The notes below the pieces were generated by a model. That model saw nothing but the letters and a program-made list of their open reading frames with translations. It had not been told where the DNA came from and did no database searches. 64,000 bases of DNA from Urechis unicinctus (lineage: Eukaryota > Annelida > Polychaeta > Xenopneusta > Urechidae), in NCBI GenBank assembly GCA_034190875.2, contig CM067354.1, positions 51,439,317 to 51,503,316 of the forward strand, in the 5' to 3' direction. This document shows positions 10,401-23,885 of this stretch, in pieces; position 1 is the stretch's first letter; each line of letters starts with the position of its first letter. The position numbers were made by a program, and so were the translations under genes.

Positions 10401-12282
10401 ATGGTGATGGATTTCACTGTATTAGATGTAAACGAAGAAGAAACGGGATAACTATAAAAGAGCCTGTGATAGCAGAGTCTAAGGAGCTATAATAGTAAAC
10501 CTGGCAGAGTAAAGTTTGATGAGCTATGCAGACTGTTGGAGAACCTTGTGTAAATGATTGGCGTTATATGGCATACATATGTATTATCCGGAAACATATG
10601 GATATGAAAATATTTTAGTTAAGAAACTCTCTAACAATATGGGACAAGCAGTTCGGTTTTACAGTGGTAAAGAGGCATGTTCACACCAATAAAAATACAC
10701 ATAATAAACGAATGATGATTGCCATTATTGTGTTATGTACCTGATAACAAATCGTCACGGAATATACCTCGGCAGAATGTCCATTGACGCTGTTAAATTT
10801 ATAAATGCAATAACACGTGGCGATATATATACATATGTTGTTTATCGATGGACATTTGCTAACAGCGTAAGCCGTCGGAAATTTTTCAATCACAGGCTAC
10901 GTAGAATACGAAGGCAGCGCCCTAGTGAATGAGAGAAAAATAAATCATATAACCTAATTTTGGCCTACGATGTCAATCGCAACTCAAGGTAACATGCTGC
11001 CTTAAGTCAATGCAATGAGAACAAAACCGACGATCTTTAACTTTGCTTCTTTGTTAGCTTTTACTTTTTACAGGGTTCCTTGTATATACTAATAAACTTA
11101 TGTCAATGCAAATTACCATAGACAAAAGGCACGCCACATAAAAGATATTCAATGAACTTGTTGCGTCCATTTGTTACTAATTGTATCTCAAAAGCAGCTG
11201 AATAGCTGAAAAGCTATATCACCACTTTATCATAGATAGATAGTGTAATGGGTTGGTTGGGTGAAAAGTGACCGGTAGGATAGAACTTCCTAACGGAGCT
11301 GTACCATGGTCTGTTCTTGCGTGCAGCAACTATTAATATTGAATTGCCTTTTATACGAGGCAGTCTGCAATTACAAGTTCAGAGAGCAGATAATATTCAC
11401 TAAGGATCAGTAATGATGCTTATTGGGGTTGTTTAATATGTGCCTGGAGACATTTGACAGTAAATCACCTGGAAACAATATCAAGTGTGGCGCCTTCACG
11501 AATAAAGGAACATATATTTGAACCATTAAACCTCTCAACTCAGCACCGGATGAAAAGCCAATAAACTGATATTTGCTGGTTCATACCTTGTTTTACGCAG
11601 TAAGGCAACACAAATCCTTTCGCAATCATTCTCTTATATAATACTGAAATAGGATCATGAACTATGCTTTGTTTATTGGTGTGTTTGGATGTATTTGCAA
11701 ACATGAACGAGGCTATGAAAAACTTACTTAACTTACATCAACACTGCCTTAAACATATATAACTTCGCAAATTAATCTATATGATTAAATATATGTTTGG
11801 CTAATCTCTTATTAGGATAATCGGTATTCAGATGGTTATACATTATTGATTTGGTGAAGAGTATAAACGATCATGAATCACGTTTCGACGGACATGAATA
11901 TATCTCATTAATTGGATTTAATAACTTAAATCATGTAAGCATCTTCTGTCGTCAAAATGGACAACATATCTCAATGGGTTACCATGTTTTGTCAAAAGGA
12001 CACAGAATGCCAACTTTTGGTGAAACCATGTTCAATGGTGTATGACGTCTGCCCATGAAGACAATACATAAGTCTATCAATACAAATCGCCGTAATCAAA
12101 TTCACGATCAGTATTTATCGGTTTCATGGCTGTTATATTAGAGATATAAGACTTGGTGGCATCAGAAACATAACATTGAGAGTCATATGTCCTATTAAGT
12201 TTAATTTGTCGTTTGTGTGCCATGTTTAACGTGAATTAATAATATACATCTATGTTTCCAATTGCCTTGTAAACAGATTACA
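7456..12282. other. Remainder of unit A, no gene recognised
   Basis: Noncoding part of the repeat unit. Inverted, diverged copies of 7,456-9,925 can be followed at about 31,375 down to 30,180 and, more patchily, at 27,000-25,936. A deletion relative to unit B and the inverted copy lies at 9,921-9,937. Open frames are below about 100 codons and show no recognisable domain. Confidence 0.6.
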
Positions 12283-14020
12283 GTACAAAGTTTGAGGTCA
12301 GAATGTCAGTCGTGTATATAATGAGATTTAAATGCACTCTCATCTGCCGACAGCACCGCCTAGCCACAGTCAGCATACATGAGACCCCCAGCAAATATCG
12401 ACACAATTCTGTTCGTCACTGAACTTATTGTATGCCTTCGTTAACGGTCGAATCTCGTTCCGCACCGAGGTCTTTTTAGAAAGGAAGTATATTGTATGCA
12501 TCACAATCTGTACTGAGCGCAAAGGCATTGCAAATTGGATGCATTTGTAAGCATCATCGATTGTTAGCATTTGGTTCGCTTGAAAGTCGGTGTTTTTCTG
12601 TTTGATGAAAACCGGTCTTTATCCGAATCGATAATGTCCTTAAGCAAACTTCCATTTGTTGATTGATCAATGCAGACCCGAGGGTTGGATGGAGCGTCCT
12701 ATGTGTGACGTGCCTATTGTTGTGTAAAGCTTTATGCCTATATTTGGGAATAAAAAATCTCACCAAAAATGACGACTTAATGACCAATATTTGTTATATT
12801 TTGCATGAATAGGCATAGATATTAGGTTCATTCGGTGCAAGTTAAAATATTGTTTTGACTAAAAAAACTATATAACGATATGGTTACAGATAACTTCACA
12901 CATTCTTATATTATATAACTGCGAAATAGAAGGCATTTGATTACTTCTTGATCACATAGACTATCATCTTGCTCTTTCGTCGTTATATAAACAGAACCAT
13001 TATTCACATAGTTGCTATGGATTACTCTATGGTAAAGGCAACATGATTCAGTTGCAAAAACTCTATGATTGACCTGATATGTTTCCTTTATAATTGTCAT
13101 TTTGCTTTACCTAAGCCATGATTCAAAACGCTTAATTGATGTTGAATATCTAGTGCGTTTCGGCTGGACGATTCTGTTCCTGTATATAACACTCAATGCG
13201 TACTCGACGTTTTGCTGTAATGCTTAGAAGCAGACCGTAGTACCAGCTAATTGAACACGACAGTGTTATTATAATGTGTCGTAGCTTGAAAAAGGATGCT
13301 GTTATATCTGAGTGAAGACACGTTCTCAAGAGAGCTTCCTCTATCTTTATGTCATGTGTAAGAGTTTTCATTCCTTACCATGGGTCGAGTTCTGTATACA
13401 ATACAGAGTGGTCCAATATCCAGCTATCAACAGGTTTGAAAGGATGTTTGCGTTGATAACCTCTCTTGGGCGTCCATATTATTTTTGAAGGGAAGTTAAA
13501 CATATAGCATTAATCAGCTTACATGTGTAACTAGTGTAAGATGTAATTGCTATCATTCCACTTTTGGTAGTGCCAATAACCGCAGCACCTGTATAAACAC
13601 ATGCAGCTTAACTCATTGCGCAATATAACTGCAATGTATGGTGTGAATATGTGTTGAAAAACAGCCACGTAACAAACTGCTTTGAATGGATCATTTTGTT
13701 GTCATATGATAATAAAGAGTATTTAGAGCAACCCACGCTTTTATTTCTAGTAGTCATATTACTTTGCTGGAAGCTGTGATAAAGTTATCTCTACATACAT
13801 ATAGTCTCCCTTACATGACCATACGCCTGACGCTGTGCACACATATTAAAGGTCAACTTCAATGATTTTCATCATTTCTTTATTTTTTGTTTCAAAATGA
13901 AGATTAATAACTCATTAACCAACGGGTACTCATAATTCATTGCACTTCCACTCGGAAGAAAATACGAAGCCATCTTCTCGATGCCATTTTGCCTCAGTTG
14001 GCCGCTAGGGGCAAGTTGCG

Positions 14021-14028
14021 TGACGTCA
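14021..14028 (+). promoter_or_regulatory. CRE-like palindrome upstream of ballast gene, copy B
   Basis: Perfect TGACGTCA at the same position relative to the ballast gene as in copy A, inside a GC-richer putative promoter (about 14,000-14,095). Function is inferred from the motif and its placement. Confidence 0.4.
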
Positions 14029-14129
14029 TTCCTGCTGCGCGGCCTCAAAGAGAATTTGACAGCGATCGAGCGAGCGAAGCGAAAAGCGATTGTTTTGATT
14101 TTAGGATTACACTGTTTTTAAATGAAGCC

Positions 14130-15467
14130 ATGTCATCTTCTGATGAAAATTACGAGGCCCCATAGCATAAAATTGGGGCAAATTATGTCCATGACTATTT
14201 ATTTGAGCCAATACGGACGGGAGTTGAAAAATCCAAGTCACACTTCGAAATGACACCGGGAGCTCTAACTCAAGGGTCCGCTTCGGATGAAGAATCCACT
14301 TAAGATTTCGACGAATGGTGAGTTTAAGAATACCCTTCCCAAGCTTTATTGAACTATGTTAACTGGTAAAAAATAATCGTTAGTATCATTTACCCAATAC
14401 ATTTACACATTCTGTAAGTTGAGGATGGTATATTAACAGATGTAACTATTATAACAGATAGAACTTGGCTAGTGAATGTAGCTTTGCCATTGTACCCTCA
14501 GCACATTAAATTTTTGGACAGATGATTACATGCAGTATATAAAGTATTTCCTTTTATATTCATTCATTGTACCACAAATATAAATTTACAATAACTCTTT
14601 AATTATTTCTCTAAGTTAGGTGTAGCTGTCAGCACTGCATCCCAACGGACAAAGCCAGAGTGTGCAGCAGAAGTTTGGAGAGAGTGATGGATATAACGGA
14701 GGAATGGACATGCATCTGATCACCAAGCATCCCAGATTCCTGGCAAACTGCCTGAATAAAAATGTGCTGGAAGCTTCCAAACTTGAATCTATTCAAATGG
14801 ATGGACCTGTTAGAGATGAGGTCTCTACAATGAGTAAGTTAGCCATTATTGCTACCAAAAAGGACGGTTTGAGGTTGAACAATCATATTTATTGCTAAGG
14901 GAACATCAATCCCGCTGTGTAAAATATTCAGTGTTTATATTGATAAACTACAATATATTTCACATAGCCAAGAATAAATAAAACCAGTAACATGAAATCC
15001 AGAGGCAGAGCTTACAATAAAATTACAAAGTGAGGGAATGGTTGACAAATGACAATTGTTTTTTTAACTATACAACTTATTTCAAAACCATAGACAACTT
15101 ATTGACATATTGCTTCAGATTATTCAGGTATCTAGCCTACCACCAGTTTACATTATTGATATGGCACAGACTGGACAAAAGAAACAGGAAAGTGCTGACA
15201 GCCTGTGTGGTAACAGTTGTTAGAGAATCCTTCCCTCACATGGGCGGCAAATATACAGGTTATCTACAATGGAGCGGAAGATTACTTGGTCAGGTTAAAT
15301 CGACACCTGTGAGCATCTACGAGAAGATCCTTTTCAGGTTTCTCGTACTGGGAGGCAATAGGTGGTGGAACATTCCTTTCCTCTTCAAGGACCTCTGCAA
15401 GTCTGTAGCTTGGGTATTTTTGCCTGAGATCAAGCACCTCAGCAATGAACTGATGTACATAGTCTGA
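14130..15467 (+). pseudogene. P2X7-type ballast-domain protein, degenerate, copy B
   Basis: Same architecture as copy A: exon 1 14,130-14,317, exon 2 14,620-14,833, exon 3 about 15,119-15,467. The exon 1 stops (TAG after YEAP and TAA at 14,301-14,303) and the exon 2 frameshift between the TEEWTC and ITKHPRF frames are shared with copy A, so they predate the unit duplication. From about 14,662 the second half of exon 2 is open here, reading FLANCLNKNVLEASKLES, where copy A has acquired two stops. Exon 3 keeps RYLAYHQF, RKVLTACVV and VRESFPHMGGKYTGY. The domain is the zinc-binding ballast fold of P2X7-like proteins; no channel segment is encoded. The 3' end lies about 150 bp from the 3' end of the convergent transposase gene. 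Confidence 0.78.
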
Positions 15468-15617
15468 AGCAAATCAATGATATTCATATTTTATGATAGT
15501 CATAAAGTAAGTTAGTTATAAAATATGCCCATTTGAATTGGGTAACAATGTTTGTGCATATGAAACTTATTTAGGTTTCGGTAATAAATGTCAAAATAAC
15601 ATGTGTTTCATTTTAGA

Positions 15618-16965
15618 TTAATGCATGTACACACCAAAAGAAATTGGTACTTTGACCGGCTTGACAACTGGGTCTCCCTGTCTGGCTTTGGGGTAAGACA
15701 CTCTCCATTGGGACTGACCTCCTTCAGTGATGGCTTGAGCTCTGTTCGAGTTTTCATTGAAGTGAATTACTGCTAGGAGCAATCTGGATATATATATATA
15801 GCAGGTTGATAACATATTGCTAAGTAAGAATTGAAACTTGAGCACATAATTATACAAAGAACGTTACAGCTGTCACTTCACAAATGTGCTAAACTTCCAT
15901 ACAACAAATATACACAACCGAATTTCAAACTGTTATTTCATTGGTATTACCTGGCCTCTATGGTGGCATAGGGATAGTGGACACTCTTTGGTGCGAAGAA
16001 TATGACCACTTTGTGATACGATTCTAGGCTTGATGTCTGCTCTGATGGGGAAAGCCTGCCAATGTCATTTAGGAGATGCTTGCTGGAGACTATCAACTCC
16101 AACTCTTTGTGTGGCTTCGATCCTATTTATGGTTAACACATATACCAATACAGATTACATTTGCTTTGGTAAAGTAGTACCACAGGGACATGGATTTTAC
16201 CATTACGACTCATTTAATTACACTACCACTGAAGTAAATATTTCTAGATAAACTTATATGATTAAAAACTAATACCGACCCTTCAGTATCCACTTCCTGT
16301 CCTCTAGTAGTGCATGCTCACATTCCGGGTACAGATCCCCATGCCCCGCGTGCTCATTGACGACATGCCTAGTGACAGAGAGCCGCTGTCAGAGGCGAAG
16401 TTTCTTCGCCTAGGTCGGCAGTGCTTGGGTGTGAAACCTCAGTCTGTGATTCACCACTGTCACTTGATTTATCTTTCTGCTCAGCTGCCAATACCATTTC
16501 ATTTACTACCTGCATGACAAGAAACAGCTGGATTGATAAACTGTCAACTTGGTGATAAATTCATTAACATCTAAATAAGTATACGTCAACATAGCAGGAC
16601 TAGCCTAAAGCGTAAAGGTTCAAGCCAACAGATCTCACCTGTTGTCGTTGCCTTTTCTCCGAGGCACTCCGTCGCTTACTTTGACTGTCATCAACTCCAA
16701 CGTGGCTAAAGAGAGTCGGTATGGCTTCTTTTCGGAGCCTAGGTTTCTCACGAAATCCTAGACTTTTGAGCAGCTCTGGGTCAGTATCATAAGCACCATT
16801 CTCGAAATGATCAGAACATAGAACTGTCGTAAGGGTAGGACTCCAGTGTTTACGTTTGACTTTCGACACCCATATGCGGCGCATTTTGCTGTCTTTTGGA
16901 AACAGAAAAAAACTCACGCCTGACTTCTCATTGTTCCGACAACCAAACGCACAACAATATGGCAT
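15618..16965 (-). pseudogene. THAP-domain transposase, internally deleted, copy B
   Basis: Exons: 1 16,965-16,639 (THAP), 2 from 16,509 to an in-frame TAG at 16,371-16,369, 3 about 16,368-16,280, 4 16,122-15,951, 5 15,783-15,618. Conserved transposase C-terminal motifs are PECEHALLEDRKW, LSPSEQTSSLESYHNVV and LAVIHFNENSNRAQAITE, ending with VPISFGVYMH and a stop. The frame change and loss of the catalytic core are the same as in copy A, so the deletion happened before the units duplicated. The intron between exons 4 and 5 is short and has only a brief AT run. This copy is closer to the ancestral C-terminus (HFNEN, NRAQA) than copy A (HLNEN, NRVQA). Confidence 0.83.
16639..16965 (-). CDS. THAP zinc-finger exon of transposase, copy B
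   Basis: An open 109-codon exon nearly identical to copy A. It has MPYCCAFGC, Cys50-x2-His53 in CSDHF, Trp32 and AIPTLF near residue 81, and it ends at CAACAG before donor GTGAGA. One visible change is SASEKRQ here against SALEKRQ in copy A. It is the presumed DNA-binding domain for the element ends. Confidence 0.93.
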
Positions 16966-17074
16966 AATCCACACAAAGAAACGCACCAGACCGTGATGAA
17001 AGACGAGTAAGTCACACGCTGTCAACCAACCGTGAAGGCTGAAGATGGCGAGGAATATTCGTGAACAACCCGAA

Positions 17075-17082
17075 TGACGTCA
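17075..17082 (-). promoter_or_regulatory. CRE-like palindrome upstream of THAP exon, copy B
   Basis: Perfect TGACGTCA about 110 bp upstream of the THAP start on the minus strand. With the site at 14,021 it gives each convergent gene one CRE-type palindrome in its 5' region. Confidence 0.38.
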
Positions 17083-17272
17083 CTGTCCGGAAATTCACGA
17101 ATTTTACCGAGCGGTATCTTGTCAGATTCGACGTGGAAAATGTACATTTAAAAATCATTTTTCTAAAAATAAAAAAAAAGCGCGAAGTCACCTTATTTTG
17201 GTTACGATACCCTTTTAAAACATAGAACTTTGGAAAAATGGAATAAAAAAAATCTTTGTAGTTGACCTTTAA

Positions 17273-19737
17273 GTGCAATGAAATGTACGAACTGAAGCAG
17301 CAACAAGTATGCCACACTGGCGAAAAATTGTGTTATATGATATATTACTACGCCGTTCGCATGTTCTAAGCAAACCATACCTATTTGCCTTTTAAGATAA
17401 ATCAGTAAATGTAGCTATGAAACCAGCGTAAATGTATCTATCTTGTGCAATAAACCAGCGAATACTATAGATAACTTGTCATTTGTCGACAAAAACAATA
17501 TAGTTTTGTGTCTATTGATTTTCTAGCAATCATATTTACCTTTTAAATTGTATCCATATTCATTCCGGATGACAAATGCCGTTGCAAATGACGAAGAAAC
17601 ATTTGTGGAGTTAATGAGCAAACATCATTATCTTTGGGTAAAGATATTGAGAAAATCGGTCGCGCTTATTTGTACATATAGGTTATATATTGACACATGC
17701 ACAGCAGCATCAGCTGCAGCTAGAACAAAACAGAAACAGTCCATCCGGGTTGTCAATGGTTCAGTTAGTTCTCCAGTGAAATACTGAGCGAATTTAATGG
17801 ACCGTTTAAGAAGTTACTGTGGCTCTTTAACGTCCCATCATTTCACCTCGGGTGCAGGTTCTAGTTCGTGGGGTTATTATGTCCATGCTACAGGAAAGGG
17901 TTGTTGTTGCATGATTTATTTTGTAATGGATCATAGCTTATATCAGCTCAGAGCATTCCATGCAGAATACACGAATAACACACTGTATATTTCCAGCCAA
18001 CCTCTGCAAGGTGCAATATTCAAAGCAACTGTAAGGCCGTGAAGCTTTTGTTGTTAGAAATATCACATTATATACACCAGAACATATGTATTCTGATCCA
18101 AAATATTTTCACTAATGAGTATATGACGCCCACCGCATTGTGCTCGCACGAATACGCGATGACATCCTGATTCTTGTGTGATATTATGCTGCTATCTTTA
18201 ACTTATTGAACATAAAGTCCGTCATCAGCTGGTTTGCCTCATAGCTCTGAAACATTCTATTAGAGACAGGTTGATTGCAAAAATATTATATGATTCGCCA
18301 TGTGTTAATCTCAATGACATATTAATATATTAATCGTCCTCGATAGATTATTTTCCTATCGGACGTAACTAACTTCACAGTACGGGTTTTACCTGTTACG
18401 TAAAGATAAACTAAACAAAATATTTTCTTGTGGTCAATTGTTTACACTAAAATGTGTTTAACTAGTTACGCCAATAGCCATAGGTCATGTCGGAATCAAC
18501 AATGCTCATTGGTCACCAGTACTGGGATTTGATATGTATGTGAGCCTTTTAACATTGTTGATATATATCGAGAACAGTAATATGTTTCTTCTATGAATAT
18601 TAATCAACCAAATATAGACATATTCAACATGGCAAACAGAAATATTCCGGTCTATTCAATTAACTTATTACTACTTGTCAAGTTATTTGGCCTTGACATT
18701 ACGCTCTACCACTCTGCCATTTAACATCAGGATATAGCAAACAGAGTTGGTTCACAACCCTATTATTTGTAGAGGTACTCATCTAATACTTATCTATTGC
18801 AAACTCAATGGGTTCAAATAGTCCCAGATCATTTTATGTCTTTTGTTTTATGTGAGACTAATTGCATTGAATAGTGGAACAGTATCAAGCCCCAACCCAC
18901 GTTGGCCCGTTCCCGCGTCAAATATGGCGTTCTAAAGGCTCATGAATGGTTGATAGCAATGAATTCCATCAATCGCACACACCCTTAATAATCATTCAGT
19001 GAATGTGCCATGATAATTGAAATATAACAGTAATGTGAATATATTTAATGTGATAAACAATGGTTCCGCCGAGAGACGCGCACAATTTAATTAATATGGT
19101 AGAAGTTCTCACCTGTGTTCAATGAGCAAGTATTCAGCTATTTATGCTCACGTTGGCATCTTACTTGTGATCACAACGCCAAAAGAAAATGGTTCTTTTG
19201 TTTCCATCTAAGACAACGATCAAGCAACCGGCTGAATCAACTTAACCTCCTACTTCCGTGTTAACTTATATCCAGGAAGAATATCACGGCGAATAATAAT
19301 GCATTATTGAGATTATATAAGTACAAGCTGTAGTACTTGTGGCTTGTGTGCAAGGTTCATCAAATGCCTTCGTGGCTTCGCGTACTCTGTCCCGCTCCTT
19401 CGTAATATGTTACGCGTTTCACATCGATCACCATAAGAACTCAATAACTGGCAGAATGTCAAAAGTATGCTCTAACATACACTTCAAGATATTAGAGCTA
19501 TGCATCAAATGTGCCTCATTCTCATCATGCTTAATTGCATCCATTTTGTTTTTACTGCGCCTCATTCTGCACTGGGTGTTATTTGCCTGAATCAATCTGT
19601 CACCATTATGTCACCATTAACCAGGCCCGTATCCACGGTGCATAAGTATGTGTGCATTTGTGTGAGTGTGGGCGGGGAATGTCCTTGAGGAAGGTCAACC
19701 AATATATCACAGGATGAATCATTTCCAAGCCCCGCCT
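17273..19737. other. Unit B right flank of transposon, noncoding
   Basis: Matches unit A 7,456-9,920 closely throughout. Nothing resembling a gene was recognised. Parts are present in inverted, diverged form at 30.2-31.4 kb. Confidence 0.6.
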
Positions 19738-21051
19738 CCACCCAACCAGGATGATTGTATTATTAACTGTCAGGTAATTAGCATCATTGGCGGCAAGATG
19801 AATAGTAATTAATTGGGGACTTCATTGTATAAATAAGCAACATGAGCGATATTATAACCCAGGACAACGCTCGTCATTCATGTCAATGTAGGTGTGTTAT
19901 TTGTGCTGGGCCATGAATCGTGAGGTTTGACATGCGACACTATCTTACATGGTTAGTCGTGGCTCCGTATGTCATGAATTCCTCCTGAACCTCCTACGTG
20001 ATCCGTACATTTAACAGAACAAGGGATTCAATCATGTTACCGTCGGCATTACCACTTTAACGTGCATCGTGCTGATCGCATTTGAGTTGTTTGTTCTTGT
20101 ATAATTGAAGACGACGGCGCGTTATGCAAATAATCTGTCAAAAACTAGTTTGTAGAAGATATTTTTATATTAGGCAGATAGATAACACAGTAATTATGCA
20201 GTTTAACAACTTCAAAGACGCGAAGAATATGTCGATGCTTTGCGAGGGTCTCATACATGCGGAACATTGCATGAAGTAGCTGTGCTGTTATGGCCTGCAG
20301 TTAAGGGTGCATATAGCGCTCATTATATACACGACCGGCATTCTAATGGTTAGGAAGTGAAGGGTGAAGTGGAATTAGAACTGACGTCTAACGACAGTTT
20401 CATGTAATTCAGTCTGGTATCAAATCAAGAGGAAGTATATATATGTTGCACGGAATGATCCCATTAGATGTGTACGTGATTGTTTATTGTGACATTCAGT
20501 AGGTGATCTCGATAGACATGCCCCCAGGCAAAATATAACACCGAACTTGCAGATGCTGGATTGCTACTCGCTGAATATTTTTGTCGGAGCTTATGAAGAA
20601 AGCTTGCAACTTATAACTCTACTCTGATCAGGGATGATTTGTAGGACATAGGACACATGTACAAAGAGGATGGACATATTTCCTCTAAGAATCTTCAATG
20701 AGTCAGAAACCATTTTGTCTGCATCCCTAATTGCAATATCGTATGTGCTTAGAGCAAAAAGTGCAATATCGACCTACCACCCCGCAATTATCGAATGCCT
20801 TAATTGGTTATTGCTTTATCCTTGTCAAATCGTGTGATTATAATTCATTGTTTTACGTTGAACCGTCAGCCAGTCAGATATCAGGTACAGTCTACAAGCA
20901 TTGTTAGCAAATGCTTATCATTCTGAGCTACATTAATGCATGCACATCATGCCATCACAGCCGCTTCTATAAAAACCACCACATACAAGAGCCAATCACA
21001 GGGTTCCTTCCATTTCATTTCAAACTCACAAGGCATCTGGACATGTGGGGG
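19738..21051. repeat. 1.3-kb segment kept in B and inverted copy, lost from A
   Basis: In unit A the sequence jumps from CAAGCCCCGCC (9,920) straight to the TAAAACCGGAAGCC block, while B has 1.3 kb between these points. Inverted diverged sequence at about 29,450-30,170 matches this segment (for example TACTCGCTGAATATTT and GACCGGCATTCTAATGGTT, in complement). It is therefore ancestral and deleted in A. No gene seen. Confidence 0.75.
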
Positions 21052-22097
21052 ACATGTAAAACCGGAAGCCATGACACACTGATAACCGTGTAGATCTGTT
21101 CTCTCCTTGACGACTCTAGCTTCAAATCCCAAAACAAACAGGACACATGACAGCATTGGCACAGAAGACATAGTGGATAATAATCAATGATATGATTTTC
21201 CATGCTTACCTCCATTAGATGGTTAGTTACTCTCGGTAAATATATATCCATTTATCTACTCTCGGTACGTTGCCTGTTGGACAGCAAGTAATTGGTGCAG
21301 CCTTAAGTATCTCCGTGCACATGACATTCTTCGAATAATTATGATTTAATTGTGAGAAATTGATTCTTACAATAGCTCATAGGTGCAAAAGGAGCAGTTA
21401 TATAGCAAGGTTGTGGGATTCGGCATGCTGAGAGTGAGGCACAATCAATGTAGAGCCGTAAAACATCACGGTGCAGGTAAGAGGAAACAAATTTTCCTAT
21501 TTATTGAGTTTATATGTCGATGGACTTTAACGGTATTAGATGTAAACGAAGATGAAATGGGATAACCATAAAAGAGCGTGTGATAGCAGAGTCTAAGGAG
21601 CTTTAATAATAAACCTGGCAGAGAAAAGTTTGGTGAGCTATGCAGACTGTTGGAGAACCTTGTTTAAATGATTGGCGTTATATGGCATACATTTGTATTA
21701 TCCGGATATGAAAATATTTTAGTTGAGAAACTCTCTAACAAGATGGGACAAGCAGTTCGGTTTTACAGCGGTAAAGAGTCATGTTCACACCAATAAAAAT
21801 ACACATAATAAACGAATGATGATTACCATTATTGTGTTATGTACCTGATAACAAAGCGTCACGGAATATTCCTCGGCAGAATGTCCATCGACGTTATTAA
21901 ATTTACAAATGCAATAACACGTGGCGATATATATACATATGTTGTTTATCGAGGGACATTTGCTACGAGCGTAAGCCGTCGGATTTTTTTTTAATCACAG
22001 GCTACGTAGAATACAAAGGGAGCGCCCTAGTGAATGAGAGAAAAATAAATTATATAACCTAATTTTTGCCTACGATATCAATCGCAACTCAAGGAAA

Positions 22098-22366
22098 CAG
22101 TATTTTGCTATTGATGTATTTTTTGCATAACCTAATTTAACATCATTATAGAACGCTAATTGAATGACAATGTTGCTGCATTTACTCGCAGGGATACACC
22201 AAGTGCTCGCAATTAACATTCGGTGTTATCGAAACGAGAACCAGTTTGAAGGCTACCTTGATCACACTGAAAAACAAGGGTACATTACACGTCTGAAATT
22301 TTAAATCACGATTATGTATCTCAAATATCATTGGTATGTCTTTTGCTTACAACACGTGGACTCAAT
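22098..22366. other. ~270-bp indel between units A and B
   Basis: Present in B between AACTCAAGGAAACA and CATGCTGCCTTAAG; unit A joins the two directly at about 10,995. No terminal repeats or coding sequence were noticed, so insertion in B and deletion in A cannot be told apart. Confidence 0.5.
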
Positions 22367-23610
22367 CATGCTGCCTTAAGTCAATGCAGTGAGGAAAAAA
22401 CCGAAGATATTTAACTTTGCTGTTTTTTAGCTTTTACTTTTTACAGGGTTCCTTGTATATACTGATATATATATGTCAATGCAAATTACCATAGACAAAA
22501 GGCAAGCCACATAAAAGATGTTCAATGAACTTGTCGCGTCCATTTGTTACTAATTTTATCTCAAAAGCAGCTGAATAGCTGAAAAGCTATATCACCACTT
22601 TATCATTGATAGATAGTGAAAAGTGACCGGTAGGATAGAACTTCCTAACGGAGCTGTACCATGGTCTGTTCTTGCGTGCAACAACTATTAATATTGAATT
22701 GCCATTTATACGAGGCAGCCTGCAATTACAAGTTCAAAGAGTAGATAATATTCACTACGGATCGGTAATGGTGCTTATTGGGGTTGTTTAATATGTGCCT
22801 GGAGACATCAGACAGTAAATCGCCTGGAAACATTATCAAGTGTGGCGCCTTCACGAATAAAGGAATATATATTTGAACCATTAAACCTCTCATCTCAGCA
22901 CAGGATGAAAAGCTAATAAACCGATATTTGTTGGCTCATACCTTGTTTCACGCAGTAATGCAACACAAATCCCTTTGCAATCATCTCTTATATAATGCTG
23001 AAATAGGATCATGAACTATGTTTTGTTTATTGGTGTGTTTGGATGTGTTTGCAAACAAGAACGAGGCTATGGGAAACTTACGTTAATTAGATCGACACTG
23101 CCTTAAACATATATAGCTACGCAAATTTATCTATATGATTAAATATATTAAGCATAATCGGTATTCAGATGATTATGCATCATTGATTCGATGAAGAGTA
23201 TAAACGATCATGAATCACGGTTCGACGGACATGAATATATCTCATTAATTTTATTTTATAACTTAAATCATGTAAGCAGATCTTGTGTCGTCAAAATGGA
23301 CAACATATCTCAATGGGTTACCATGTTTTGGCAAAAGGAAACAGAATGCCAACCTTTGGTGAAACCCTGTTCAATGGTTGCATGACGTCTGCCCCTGAAG
23401 ACAATACACAAGCCTTTCGATACAAATCGCCGTAATCAAACTACGATCAGTATTTATCGCTTTCATGGCTGTTATATCAGAGATATTAGACTTGGTGGAA
23501 TCAGAAACAAAGCATTGAGAGTCGCGTGTCCAATTAGTTTTAATTTGTGCTTTGTGCGCCATGTTTAACAGGAATTTACAGCATAAATCTGTTTCCAATT
23601 GCCCTGTACA

Positions 23611-23885
23611 CAGATTAAAGTACACCATTTGAGGTCGGTTTCGACGCCACATGACCACTAATTCATTCGAATGCAAGTCGTGTATATAATGAGATCTAAA
23701 TGCACTCCCAACTGCCGACAGCGCAGCCTAACCACACGACGCATACATGAGACCCCCAGCAAAAATTGACACAATTCTGTTTGTCGCTTATTGAATGCCC
23801 GTGTTGACTGTCGAATCTTGTTAAGCAACGGGGTTTTTAGAAAAGAAGTATATTGTATGCTTCACAATCTCTGCTGAGCGATACG
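23611..23885 (+). repeat. Truncated, diverged third tandem unit
   Basis: Repeats the unit-start sequence (around TCGTGTATATAATGAGATCT and GAGACCCCCAGC) with clearly more changes than A versus B. Homology stops near GCTGAGCGATACG, which marks the end of the direct tandem array. Confidence 0.85.

Larger units (their letters stand above)
1..12282 (+). repeat. Tandem unit A of ~12 kb macrorepeat
   Basis: The first unit of a head-to-tail repeat. Its start (around 1-945) reappears with few differences at about 12,283-13,183 and again, more diverged, at about 23,611-23,885. Matching runs follow in the same order: 3,096-3,652 with 13,290-13,845; 3,831-9,920 with 13,846-19,737; 9,937-10,990 with 21,052-22,097; 10,995-12,282 with 22,367-23,610. 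Differences inside matching runs are mostly single bases and short indels, so the duplication is fairly recent. Segments 946-3,095 and 3,653-3,830 are present here but absent from unit B. No host gene is recognised outside the embedded transposon. Confidence 0.93.
13850..17268. mobile_element. Kolobok-like THAP DNA transposon, copy B
   Basis: A 3.4-kb copy with TTAA at 13,846-13,849 and 17,269-17,272 and the same AGGTCAACT inverted ends as copy A. It shares the right flank with copy A and has the same two convergent genes and the same early lesions, so it was duplicated with the unit rather than inserted independently. It is shorter mainly because the AT microsatellite is not expanded. It keeps some sequence in better condition: no stop in the ASKLES part of ballast exon 2, and an intact CRE upstream of the THAP gene. 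Confidence 0.85.
12283..23610 (+). repeat. Tandem unit B of ~12 kb macrorepeat
   Basis: The second head-to-tail unit, carrying transposon copy B. The join with unit A is seamless: the end of A (about 12,050-12,282) matches the end of B (about 23,395-23,610), and both run into the unit-start sequence. B-specific pieces are 13,183-13,290, 19,738-21,051 and 22,098-22,366. Confidence 0.92.
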
